Shown: one piece after another, positions 56,658 to 64,000 of the stretch
Position numbering within the stretch: position 1 is the stretch's first letter
How the letters are laid out: each line of letters begins with the position of its first letter
NCBI RefSeq assembly: GCF_946227985.1
Contig: NZ_CAMKGL010000001.1
Span: 62,001-126,000 of the forward strand
DNA length: 64,000 nucleotides
Source: Serratia quinivorans
GTDB lineage: Bacteria > Pseudomonadota > Gammaproteobacteria > Enterobacterales > Enterobacteriaceae
Direction: 5' to 3'
Translations under genes and position numbers: made by a program
Notes under the pieces: model-generated
Database searches by the model: none
Seen by the model: the letters and a program-made list of their open reading frames with translations, nothing else
What the model was told of the DNA's origin: nothing

Positions 56658-57968
56658 ATGAGTAAGGCACTGCCGTTGGTGACCCGTCACGGTGACCGTA
56701 TTGCGATTATAAATGGACTGCGCACCCCCTTTGCCAAACAGGCGACCGCTTATCACGGTATTCCGGCGGTGGATTTGGGTAAAACGGCGGTGAGTGAACT
56801 GTTGGCCCGCACTGGCATCGATCCGGCGTTGATCGAGCAACTGGTGTTCGGCCAGGTGGTGCAAATGCCTGAAGCGCCGAATATTGCGCGTGAAATTGTG
56901 CTCGGTACCGGTATGAGCGTGCATACCGATGCCTACAGCGTGTCGCGTGCCTGCGCCACCAGCTTCCAGGCGATTGCCAACGTGGCGGAAAGCATTATGG
57001 CCGGTAGCATCAGTATCGGCATTGCCGGCGGCGCTGACTCTTCTTCCGTTTTGCCTATCGGCGTCAGCAAAGCGCTGGCGCGCACGCTGGTGGACGTTAA
57101 CAAGGCCCGTACCCTGTCACAGCGCCTCAAGCTGTTCAGCCGACTGAAATTCCGTGACCTGATGCCGGTCCCTCCGGCGGTGGCGGAATATTCTACCGGC
57201 CTGCGTATGGGGGATACTGCCGAGCAAATGGCGAAAAGCCACGGCATCACCCGGGAAGAGCAGGATGCGCTGGCGCACCGTTCACATCAGTTGGCGGCCA
57301 AAGCCTGGGAACAGGGGCTGTTGCACGATGAGGTGATGACCGCCTACGTGCCGCCGTATCGCACCCAAATTAGCGAAGACAACAACGTCCGCAAAGACTC
57401 CAGCCTGGCTTCCTACGCGAAGCTGAAACCGGCATTTGACCGTAAGCATGGCAGCGTTACTGCCGCCAACAGCACGCCGTTGACCGACGGTGCGGCGGCG
57501 GTACTGATGATGAGTGAATCGCGGGCGAAAGAGCTGGGCTTACAACCGCTGGGCTACCTGCGCAGCTTTGCCTTCTCTGCCATCGACGTGTGGGAAGATA
57601 TGTTGCTCGGGCCGTCCTACGCAACACCGCTGGCGTTGGATCGCGCCGGTATCGGCCTGGCTGATCTGACGCTTATCGACATGCATGAAGCTTTCGCCGC
57701 ACAAACCCTGGCCAACCTGAAGATGTTTGCCAGTGACGAGTTTGCCCAGCAAAAATTGGGTCGCAGCCGGGCGATTGGTGAAGTGGATATGGATAAATTC
57801 AACGTATTGGGCGGCTCGATCGCCTACGGCCACCCGTTTGCCGCTACCGGCGCACGCATGATCACCCAAACGCTGCACGAGCTGAAACGCCGTGGTGGTG
57901 GGCTGGGGTTGACCACCGCCTGTGCGGCCGGAGGGTTAGGGGCCGCAATGATCGTAGAGGTGGAATAA
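56658..57968 (+). CDS. fadI: 3-ketoacyl-CoA thiolase FadI
   Basis: 436 residues, the same length as in E. coli. Catalytic cysteine Cys99 ([13 protein letters not shown]), with [26 protein letters not shown] and [16 protein letters not shown]. Final step of the alternative/anaerobic beta-oxidation cycle. I chose the ATG at 56658, with CAGGAG before it. Its last base is the first base of the fadJ ATG. Confidence 0.95.
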   Translation: MSKALPLVTRHGDRIAIINGLRTPFAKQATAYHGIPAVDLGKTAVSELLARTGIDPALIEQLVFGQVVQMPEAPNIAREIVLGTGMSVHTDAYSVSRACATSFQAIANVAESIMAGSISIGIAGGADSSSVLPIGVSKALARTLVDVNKARTLSQRLKLFSRLKFRDLMPVPPAVAEYSTGLRMGDTAEQMAKSHGITREEQDALAHRSHQLAAKAWEQGLLHDEVMTAYVPPYRTQISEDNNVRKDSSLASYAKLKPAFDRKHGSVTAANSTPLTDGAAAVLMMSESRAKELGLQPLGYLRSFAFSAIDVWEDMLLGPSYATPLALDRAGIGLADLTLIDMHEAFAAQTLANLKMFASDEFAQQKLGRSRAIGEVDMDKFNVLGGSIAYGHPFAATGARMITQTLHELKRRGGGLGLTTACAAGGLGAAMIVEVE

Positions 57969-60133
57969 TGAGTTTTGAAAACGCATTGCACGAACAGCGA
58001 GCCAAGCCCTCAGCCTTTCAGCTGACGATACGTCCGGACAACATTGGCGTGATCACCATTGATGTCCCCGGCGAGAAGGTGAATACGCTGAAGGCCGAAT
58101 TTATCGAACAGGTCAACGACGTACTGATCCGCGCGCAGCAGCATCCAGCGCTGGAAGGGCTGGTGATCGTTTCCGGCAAGCCGGATTCGTTTATTGCCGG
58201 CGCAGACATCACCATGATTGCCGCCTGTACCACCGCCAAAGAAGTCGAAACGCTGGCGAAGAAAGGCCAAAGCACCCTGGCACAGATTGCGGCATTCCAG
58301 GTTCCGGTAGTGGCAGCCATTCACGGTGCCTGCCTGGGTGGCGGCCTGGAGCTGGTTTTGGCCTGCCACGGCCGCGTCTGCTCATTGGATGATAAAACTG
58401 CACTCGGCCTGCCGGAAGTTCAGTTGGGTTTGCTGCCGGGATCCGGCGGCACTCAGCGCTTGCCGCGGTTGATTGGTGCCAGCAAGGCGCTGGACATGAT
58501 CCTGACCGGCAAACACATTCGGGCGCGTCAGGCGCTGCGTCTGGGGCTGGTGGACGACGCGGTGCCGCAATCGATCTTGCTGCAGACCGCCATCGAACGA
58601 GTCAAACAGGGTTGGCAAAGCCGACGTGAATTGCCGTGGCAGGAGCGTTTGCTCAACGGCCCGCTGGGTAAAAGCCTGCTGTTCAGCATTGTACGCAAGA
58701 AAACGCTGGCAAAAACGCACGGCAACTATCCGGCGGCGGAGCGCATTATTCAGGTGGTGCGTACCGGTCTGGATAATGGTAGCGCCAGCGGTTATGAAGC
58801 CGAGGCCAAGGCCTTCGGCGAGCTGGCGATGACGCCACAGTCAGCGGCGTTACGCAGCCTGTTCTTTGCCTCTACCGCGTTGAAGAAAGAGCGCGGCGGC
58901 AATGCACAACCTCATGCATTACATCGTATCGGGATCCTCGGTGGCGGCTTGATGGGCGGTGGGATTGCCTGCGTGACCGCTACGCGCGGCGGTCTGCCGG
59001 TACGAATTAAAGACGTTAACGAAACGGGCATTAACCACGCGTTAAAATACAGCTGGGATGTGCTCAGCAAACGGGTTCGCAGTAAACGCATGCGTCCGGC
59101 TGAGCGACAAAAACAGATGATGCTGATCTCCGGTTCGACCGATTACACCGGTTTTGATCGGGTGGACGTGGTGATTGAGGCGGTGTTTGAAGATCTGTCG
59201 CTCAAGCAGCAGATGGTGGCCGAGATCGAACAACACGCGGCCCCGCACACTATTTTTGCCTCCAATACTTCATCGCTGCCGATTGGCCAGATTGCTGCCG
59301 GCGCGCAGCGGCCGGAGCAGGTGATCGGCCTGCATTATTTCAGCCCGGTCGATAAAATGCCGCTGGTAGAGGTGATACCTCATGCCGGTACCAGCGAAGA
59401 AACCATTGCCACCACCGTGGCATTGGCGCAAAAACAGGGCAAGACGGCGATTGTGGTTGCCGATCGTGCCGGTTTCTACGTTAACCGCATTTTGGCTCCT
59501 TATATAAATGAAGCGGCGCGTTGTCTGTTGGAAGGTGAGCCGATCGAATCGCTGGACAAGGCGCTGGTCGACTTCGGCTTCCCGGTCGGGCCGATAACCC
59601 TGCTCGATGAAGTGGGCATTGACGTCGGCACCAAGATAAGTCCGGTGCTGGTGGAACAGTTGGGGCCGCGCTTTGCCGCCCCGGCGGCTTTCGATGCGGT
59701 GCTCAAAGACGGGCGTAAAGGGCGCAAAAACGGCCGTGGCTTTTATCTGTACCCGAGTGAAGGCCAGCAACGTCAGCGGCACAAACGTGCCGATACCTCG
59801 GTGTATGTTCTGCTTGGCATTACACCGAAGTCGCATTTGCAGCAGGCGGTTATTGCGCAGCGTTGCGTGATGATGATGCTGAACGAAGCGGCGCGCTGTC
59901 TGGATGAAGGCGTGATCCGCAGCGCCCGCGACGGTGACATCGGTGCCGTGTTCGGCATTGGCTTCCCACCGTTCCTTGGCGGGCCCTTCCGCTATATGGA
60001 TCAGCTTGGCGCCGACAAGGTGGTTAAAACGCTGGAGTACCTGCAGCGCCAGCACGGGGAATATTTTGCGCCCTGTGAACGTTTGCAGCGCATGGCCCAG
60101 CAGGGCGAGCGCTTCTATCCGCAGGGGTCTTGA
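57968..60133 (+). CDS. fadJ: Multifunctional fatty acid oxidation complex alpha subunit FadJ
   Basis: 721 residues. N-terminal enoyl-CoA hydratase domain (about 1-190; [54 protein letters not shown]). L-3-hydroxyacyl-CoA dehydrogenase domain from about 315 ([39 protein letters not shown]) and its C-terminal pair. Forms a complex with FadI. TAATG overlap with fadI. Confidence 0.95.
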   Translation: MSFENALHEQRAKPSAFQLTIRPDNIGVITIDVPGEKVNTLKAEFIEQVNDVLIRAQQHPALEGLVIVSGKPDSFIAGADITMIAACTTAKEVETLAKKGQSTLAQIAAFQVPVVAAIHGACLGGGLELVLACHGRVCSLDDKTALGLPEVQLGLLPGSGGTQRLPRLIGASKALDMILTGKHIRARQALRLGLVDDAVPQSILLQTAIERVKQGWQSRRELPWQERLLNGPLGKSLLFSIVRKKTLAKTHGNYPAAERIIQVVRTGLDNGSASGYEAEAKAFGELAMTPQSAALRSLFFASTALKKERGGNAQPHALHRIGILGGGLMGGGIACVTATRGGLPVRIKDVNETGINHALKYSWDVLSKRVRSKRMRPAERQKQMMLISGSTDYTGFDRVDVVIEAVFEDLSLKQQMVAEIEQHAAPHTIFASNTSSLPIGQIAAGAQRPEQVIGLHYFSPVDKMPLVEVIPHAGTSEETIATTVALAQKQGKTAIVVADRAGFYVNRILAPYINEAARCLLEGEPIESLDKALVDFGFPVGPITLLDEVGIDVGTKISPVLVEQLGPRFAAPAAFDAVLKDGRKGRKNGRGFYLYPSEGQQRQRHKRADTSVYVLLGITPKSHLQQAVIAQRCVMMMLNEAARCLDEGVIRSARDGDIGAVFGIGFPPFLGGPFRYMDQLGADKVVKTLEYLQRQHGEYFAPCERLQRMAQQGERFYPQGS

Positions 60134-60538
60134 GCGGCGCGCTGACGTGAATTGTACTAGAGTAGGATCAAGGGGCTTTGTGATCGTTATCACTCCTTGC
60201 ACTACCGGCAATCCCACCCACTGTACAGGGGGATAGGGACGAGGTAACGTAGCCCGATGGCGGTGTAAAACTGGCCGCCATCAATAAAATTCATGTTGAG
60301 AAGGTTAAAATTTAACCTGTTGAATTGGTTGTTATGTGAGCATTGAATGCGTATCGGAACGCTATTGATGTAAAAAACAGCGTTTTCTTTACGTGAACTT
60401 TCAGGCAAAATGCCCGGCCGCCATAAAGAGACGGCGCGTTATCGTTTCAAAGCTTTTGCTTTGGGGTTGTAAAACTCGGCGATACAGCACGCTCGGCGTT
60501 TCTGTATAGCGTTATTTTGTCAACAACAGCGGTGCAAT
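60134..60538. other. Intergenic region between fadJ and sixA
   Basis: 405 bp with no supported gene. It contains an inverted repeat gatggcgg / ccgccatc (60257-60283) followed by an AT-rich run, which may end the fadIJ transcript, and an AT-rich promoter-like part before sixA. Confidence 0.55.
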
Positions 60539-61021
60539 ATGCAAGTTTTGATTATGCGTCACGGAGAGGCGGCACTCGATGCGGCCAGCGATTCGGTAAG
60601 ACCTCTTACTGTTTGTGGCCGTGATGAGTCACGTCAGATGGCGGCCTGGTTAAATACCAAGTCTGTGGATATTGAACGAGTGCTGGTCAGCCCCTATCTG
60701 CGGGCCGAACAGACGCTGGCCACGGTGCGCGAAGCCTTGACCTTGCCGGCGAGCGAAGAAGTGCTGCCTGAGTTGACGCCGGGCGGAGACGCCAGCCTGG
60801 TGGGCAGTTATTTGCAGGTGCTGGCACAGCAGGGGATCAGCTCGGTGCTGATTGTCTCCCACTTGCCGCTGGTGGGTTACCTGGTGGCTGAGCTTTGCCC
60901 GGGTGAATGTCCGCCGATGTTTGCCACCTCGGCAATCGCCAACGTTGATCTGGCGGCTGACGGCAGCTGCGGTAAATTTGAATGGCAGGTCAGTCCGTCG
61001 CAGGTGATGGCTAAAGTGTAG
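60539..61021 (+). CDS. sixA: Phosphohistidine phosphatase SixA
   Basis: 160 residues. Histidine-phosphatase fold with catalytic His8 in MQVLIMRHGEAALD, VLVSPYLRAEQTLATVREAL and VSHLPLVGYLVAEL. Removes phosphate from histidine phosphocarriers such as ArcB or NPr. Located between fadJ and smrB, as in E. coli. Confidence 0.93.
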   Translation: MQVLIMRHGEAALDAASDSVRPLTVCGRDESRQMAAWLNTKSVDIERVLVSPYLRAEQTLATVREALTLPASEEVLPELTPGGDASLVGSYLQVLAQQGISSVLIVSHLPLVGYLVAELCPGECPPMFATSAIANVDLAADGSCGKFEWQVSPSQVMAKV

Positions 61022-61042
61022 GGGCCGCAGGCCGGTTGCAAA

Positions 61043-61073
61043 CAAAAGGGCGATGTTAAATATCGCCCTTTTG
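61043..61073. terminator. Bidirectional terminator between sixA and smrB
   Basis: Hairpin aaaagggcgat / atcgccctttt between converging genes. Confidence 0.85.
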
Positions 61074-61086
61074 TCATTTCTGCCGT

Positions 61087-61617
61087 TTAGTCGGCCAGTT
61101 CGACCAGCAGCAAGATGGCCGCGGTACCGCCCCATTCCTTGGGGGCCTGGTGGAACACCAGTACGTCGGGATGCTGCGCCAGCCACAGCGGGGTTTGCTG
61201 TTTAAGGATATGCTTGCCGTGGCCGTGCATCACACAGGCGCAGTGTACGTGTTCGCGTCGGCAAGCGGCGATCAATGCGCCCAACTCCTGCTTGGCCTGC
61301 ATTTGGGTCAGGCCGTGCAAATCGAGAAACAGCTCCGGTGAATAGTCACCGCGGCGCAGTTTTTTCAGTTCAAAAGCACTGTAACCGGGGCGCACATAGC
61401 GCGTCGGGCCTTCCTCTTCCAACTGCGGTTGGTATTCATCCGAGAAATAATAACTGGCGTCCACCTGTTCCTGCAGCAGGCGCTGCGGGGCAATTTGTTT
61501 GGTTTTTGGCTTGGGTTTACGGTGGACAATGGTGTCCTGACGCAGCTTTTTTGCGTCTACTACCGACTCTCTGAAGAGCTGCAATTCATCTTTGCTCAGA
61601 GGGTGCTTGTTCTTCAT
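61087..61617 (-). CDS. smrB: Smr-domain ribosome rescue nuclease SmrB (YfcN)
   Basis: 176 residues. N-terminal extension ([18 protein letters not shown]) and a C-terminal Smr domain with the conserved LDLHG near residue 100 and [10 protein letters not shown]. Collided ribosomes recruit it to cut mRNA between them in E. coli. Divergent from prmB, as in E. coli. Confidence 0.92.
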   Translation of the reverse strand: MKNKHPLSKDELQLFRESVVDAKKLRQDTIVHRKPKPKTKQIAPQRLLQEQVDASYYFSDEYQPQLEEEGPTRYVRPGYSAFELKKLRRGDYSPELFLDLHGLTQMQAKQELGALIAACRREHVHCACVMHGHGKHILKQQTPLWLAQHPDVLVFHQAPKEWGGTAAILLLVELAD

Positions 61618-61787
61618 TTTTCATTCACCGGAAATCATTTATCGCGGTAGTTTACCGTGTCGCGGGTATCTGTCGACGCAAAATTCGCGCCAAAATGAAA
61701 AGCGCAAGGGGTTAGCGTGATTTGTCGCGGGCTTCATGGCAAACTATGCGGCTAAATCATGAATCACAGTGCCTGCCGGAGGGCAAA

Positions 61788-62720
61788 TTGGACAAAATTT
61801 TCGTCGAGGAAGCAGTGAATGAACTGCACACCATTCAGGATATGCTGCGCTGGACGGTGAGCCGTTTTAACGCCGCGGATATCTACTATGGTCACGGAAC
61901 CGACAATCCGTGGGACGAAGCGGTGCAATTGGTGCTGCCGAGCCTGTTCCTGCCGCTGGATATTCCAGAGGACATGCACACCGCACGTTTGACCTCCAGT
62001 GAGCGCCACCGCATCGTTGAACGCGTGATCCGCCGCGTCAACGAGCGCATTCCGGTCGCCTACCTGACCAACAAAGCCTGGTTCTGCGACCTGGAGTTTT
62101 ATGTTGATGAGCGCGTGCTGGTACCGCGTTCCCCGATTGGCGAACTGATCAACGATCGCTTCAGCGCACTGATCCCTCATCCTCCGAGCCATATTCTCGA
62201 CATGTGTACCGGCAGCGGCTGTATTGCCATTGCCTGCGGCTATGCTTTCCCGGATGCGGAAGTGGACGCGGTAGACATCTCCGCCGACGTGCTGGCGGTG
62301 ACCGAGCGCAATATTCAGGCGTTGGGTGTTGAACAGCAGGTGACGCCGATCCGTTCCGATCTGTTCCGCGATCTTCCGGCGATCCAGTACGATTTGATTG
62401 TCACCAACCCACCGTACGTTGATGCAGAAGACATGTCAGATCTGCCGGAAGAGTTCCGCTTTGAACCTGAACTGGGTCTGGCGGCGGGTAGTGACGGCCT
62501 GAAGCTGGTACGTCGCATTCTGGCCTGTGCGCCGGATTACCTGAGCGACGACGGCGTGCTGATTTGTGAAGTGGGTAACAGCATGGTACATCTGATGGAA
62601 CAGTATCCGGATATTCCGTTCAGCTGGTTGGAGTTCGAAAACGGCGGTGACGGGGTGTTCATGCTAACCAAACAGCAATTGGTAGATTGCAAAGAGCATT
62701 TCAGCATCTATCGCAGCTAA
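61788..62720 (+). CDS. prmB: Ribosomal protein L3 glutamine methyltransferase PrmB (TTG start)
   Basis: 310 residues, the E. coli length. Methylates Gln150 of L3. S-adenosylmethionine site [30 protein letters not shown] and the catalytic NPPY ([21 protein letters not shown]). I chose TTG 61788 (protein begins [22 protein letters not shown]), because GGAGG lies five bases before it and the protein then aligns with E. coli from residue 1; ATGs at 61722 and 61746 give an extension without homology. Confidence 0.92.
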   Translation: MDKIFVEEAVNELHTIQDMLRWTVSRFNAADIYYGHGTDNPWDEAVQLVLPSLFLPLDIPEDMHTARLTSSERHRIVERVIRRVNERIPVAYLTNKAWFCDLEFYVDERVLVPRSPIGELINDRFSALIPHPPSHILDMCTGSGCIAIACGYAFPDAEVDAVDISADVLAVTERNIQALGVEQQVTPIRSDLFRDLPAIQYDLIVTNPPYVDAEDMSDLPEEFRFEPELGLAAGSDGLKLVRRILACAPDYLSDDGVLICEVGNSMVHLMEQYPDIPFSWLEFENGGDGVFMLTKQQLVDCKEHFSIYRS

Positions 62721-62782
62721 GCATTCTTCGGGCCTGCTCTGGCGGGCCCAACAGAGATAATAATTAAGGGTAAGGATCCGCG

Positions 62783-63868
62783 ATGGCAGGAAACAGTATT
62801 GGGCAGATTTTCCGCGTCACCACTTTTGGTGAATCTCACGGTGTGGCGCTGGGCTGTATCGTAGACGGTGTGCCGCCGGGCATTCCGCTTACCGAAGCTG
62901 ATTTGCAGCACGATCTGGACCGCCGTCGTCCAGGCACCTCGCGTTATACCACCCAACGCCGTGAGCCGGATCAGGTCCGTATTCTTTCCGGCGTGTTTGA
63001 AGGTGTGACTACCGGTACCAGCATCGGGCTGATAATCGAAAACACCGACCAGCGCTCGCAGGACTACGGTGCGATTAAAGACGTGTTCCGTCCGGGGCAT
63101 GCAGATTACACCTACGAACAAAAATACGGCGTGCGCGACTACCGTGGCGGCGGCCGTTCTTCGGCACGTGAAACGGCCATGCGTGTTGCAGCAGGGGCGA
63201 TTGCCAAGAAATACCTGCAGCAGAAATTTGGCGTACAGGTGCGTGGTTACCTGGCGCAGATCGGCGACGTGGTCTGTGAGCTGAAAGACTGGGAGCAGGT
63301 CGAACAGAACCCGTTCTTCTGTCCGGATCCGGACAAGCTGGAAGCCCTGGACGAGCTGATGCGCGCGCTGAAAAAAGAGGGCGACTCCATTGGCGCCAAG
63401 GTCAGCGTAGTGGCAGAAAACGTGCCGGTAGGCCTTGGCGAACCGGTGTTTGACCGCCTCGACGCGGATTTGGCGCATGCGTTGATGAGCATCAATGCGG
63501 TAAAAGGCGTGGAAATTGGCGACGGCTTTAGCGTTGTGACCAAGCGCGGCAGCGAAAACCGCGACGAAATCACCCCGGAAGGTTTCCAGAGCAACCATGC
63601 GGGCGGCATCCTTGGCGGTATCAGCAGCGGGCAGGCGGTGATCGCCCATCTGGCGCTGAAACCAACCTCCAGCATCATGGTGCCGGGCAAAACCATCAAT
63701 CGCCAGGGCGAAGCCGTGGAAATGGTCACCCGTGGCCGCCATGACCCTTGCGTAGGCATCCGTGCGGTACCAATTGCCGAAGCGATGATGGCGATTGTGC
63801 TGATGGATCACCTGCTGCGCCAACGTGCGCAGAACGGTGATGTGGTTTCTAACGTTCCACGCTGGTAA
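62783..63868 (+). CDS. aroC: Chorismate synthase AroC
   Basis: 361 residues, full length. Converts EPSP to chorismate with reduced FMN. Motifs: [63 protein letters not shown] and [20 protein letters not shown]. Supplies the chorismate used by EntC. Followed 5 bp later by mepA, as in E. coli. Confidence 0.96.
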   Translation: MAGNSIGQIFRVTTFGESHGVALGCIVDGVPPGIPLTEADLQHDLDRRRPGTSRYTTQRREPDQVRILSGVFEGVTTGTSIGLIIENTDQRSQDYGAIKDVFRPGHADYTYEQKYGVRDYRGGGRSSARETAMRVAAGAIAKKYLQQKFGVQVRGYLAQIGDVVCELKDWEQVEQNPFFCPDPDKLEALDELMRALKKEGDSIGAKVSVVAENVPVGLGEPVFDRLDADLAHALMSINAVKGVEIGDGFSVVTKRGSENRDEITPEGFQSNHAGGILGGISSGQAVIAHLALKPTSSIMVPGKTINRQGEAVEMVTRGRHDPCVGIRAVPIAEAMMAIVLMDHLLRQRAQNGDVVSNVPRW

Positions 63869-63873
63869 TCACC

Positions 63874-64000
63874 ATGAAAAACTGGATGTTGGGCATTCTT
63901 GCCCTGATGGCTTCGGGTTCCGCCATGGCATTGACGCCGTGGCAGAAAATCGAGAACCCGGTGGCCGGTGCGCCGCAGGCGGTGGGGGGGTTTGCCAATG
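63874..64000 (+). CDS. mepA: Penicillin-insensitive murein endopeptidase MepA (partial, 5' end only)
   Basis: Only 42 residues lie in the window: signal peptide MKNWMLGILALMASGSAMA, then LTPWQKIENPVAGAPQAVGGFAN, matching the beginning of MepA (TPWQKI...P). The remainder is off the right edge. Follows aroC by 5 bp, the E. coli arrangement. Confidence 0.85.
   Translation, partial: MKNWMLGILALMASGSAMALTPWQKIENPVAGAPQAVGGFAN

Overview
The window is a chromosomal segment of an enterobacterium of the Yersiniaceae, most probably Serratia (S. liquefaciens/proteamaculans-like). I infer this from protein similarity to E. coli, gene order, GC-rich codon use and ERIC repeats; no database search was run. 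Most of the window is conserved backbone, with one clear accessory island at about 38.7-45.0 kb.

Layout. (1) 1-7.8 kb: enterobactin genes fepD (cut by the window edge), entS, fepB and the entCEBA operon, with Fur-box-like sites in both divergent intergenic regions. One ERIC repeat lies before entS and another directly after entA, where entH is found in E. coli. (2) 7.8-14.1 kb: gltX between one tRNA-Lys plus three tRNA-Val genes and two tRNA-Ala genes, then nupC, mntH and a ypeC-like gene. (3) 14.2-21.9 kb: aldo-keto reductase, indolepyruvate decarboxylase, a LysR regulator divergent from a PACE-type biocide efflux protein, an Asp/Glu racemase-family protein, yfeO and glk. (4) 22-31.2 kb: a lipoprotein, a YhjX-like MFS transporter, a second YpeC-like protein, the pyruvate-sensing pair ypdA/ypdB, a DUF1479 protein, a GNAT enzyme, alaC and cytochrome b561. 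In E. coli the YpdB target yhjX lies far from ypdAB. Here the target homologue is two genes away and its upstream region carries a sequence matching the YpdB operator.

(5) 31.2-38.6 kb: two possible very small membrane proteins, a HicB-like antitoxin without HicA, mltB, a porin, a secreted hypothetical, a DMT transporter, a DsdC-like regulator and a DUF2058 protein. (6) 38.7-45.1 kb: the accessory island beside tRNA-Arg(CCT) (argW). It holds an Ogr/Delta-like phage remnant, a decayed resolvase/transposase/ATPase transposon, a colicin-pyocin type DNase bacteriocin with its immunity gene, and an array of seven repeats spaced about 21 bp apart. The bacteriocin promoter appears to carry both a LexA box and a Fur box, and the protein has a TonB-box-like motif near its N terminus. 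I read this as a DNA-damage- and iron-starvation-induced bacteriocin that may enter through a siderophore receptor.

(7) 45.3-64 kb: backbone again: yfdC, the complete cytochrome c maturation operon ccmABCDEFGHI (CcmH and CcmI as separate proteins), mlaA, fadL with two FadR sites, yfcZ, fadIJ with a FadR site, sixA, smrB, prmB (TTG start), aroC and the start of mepA.
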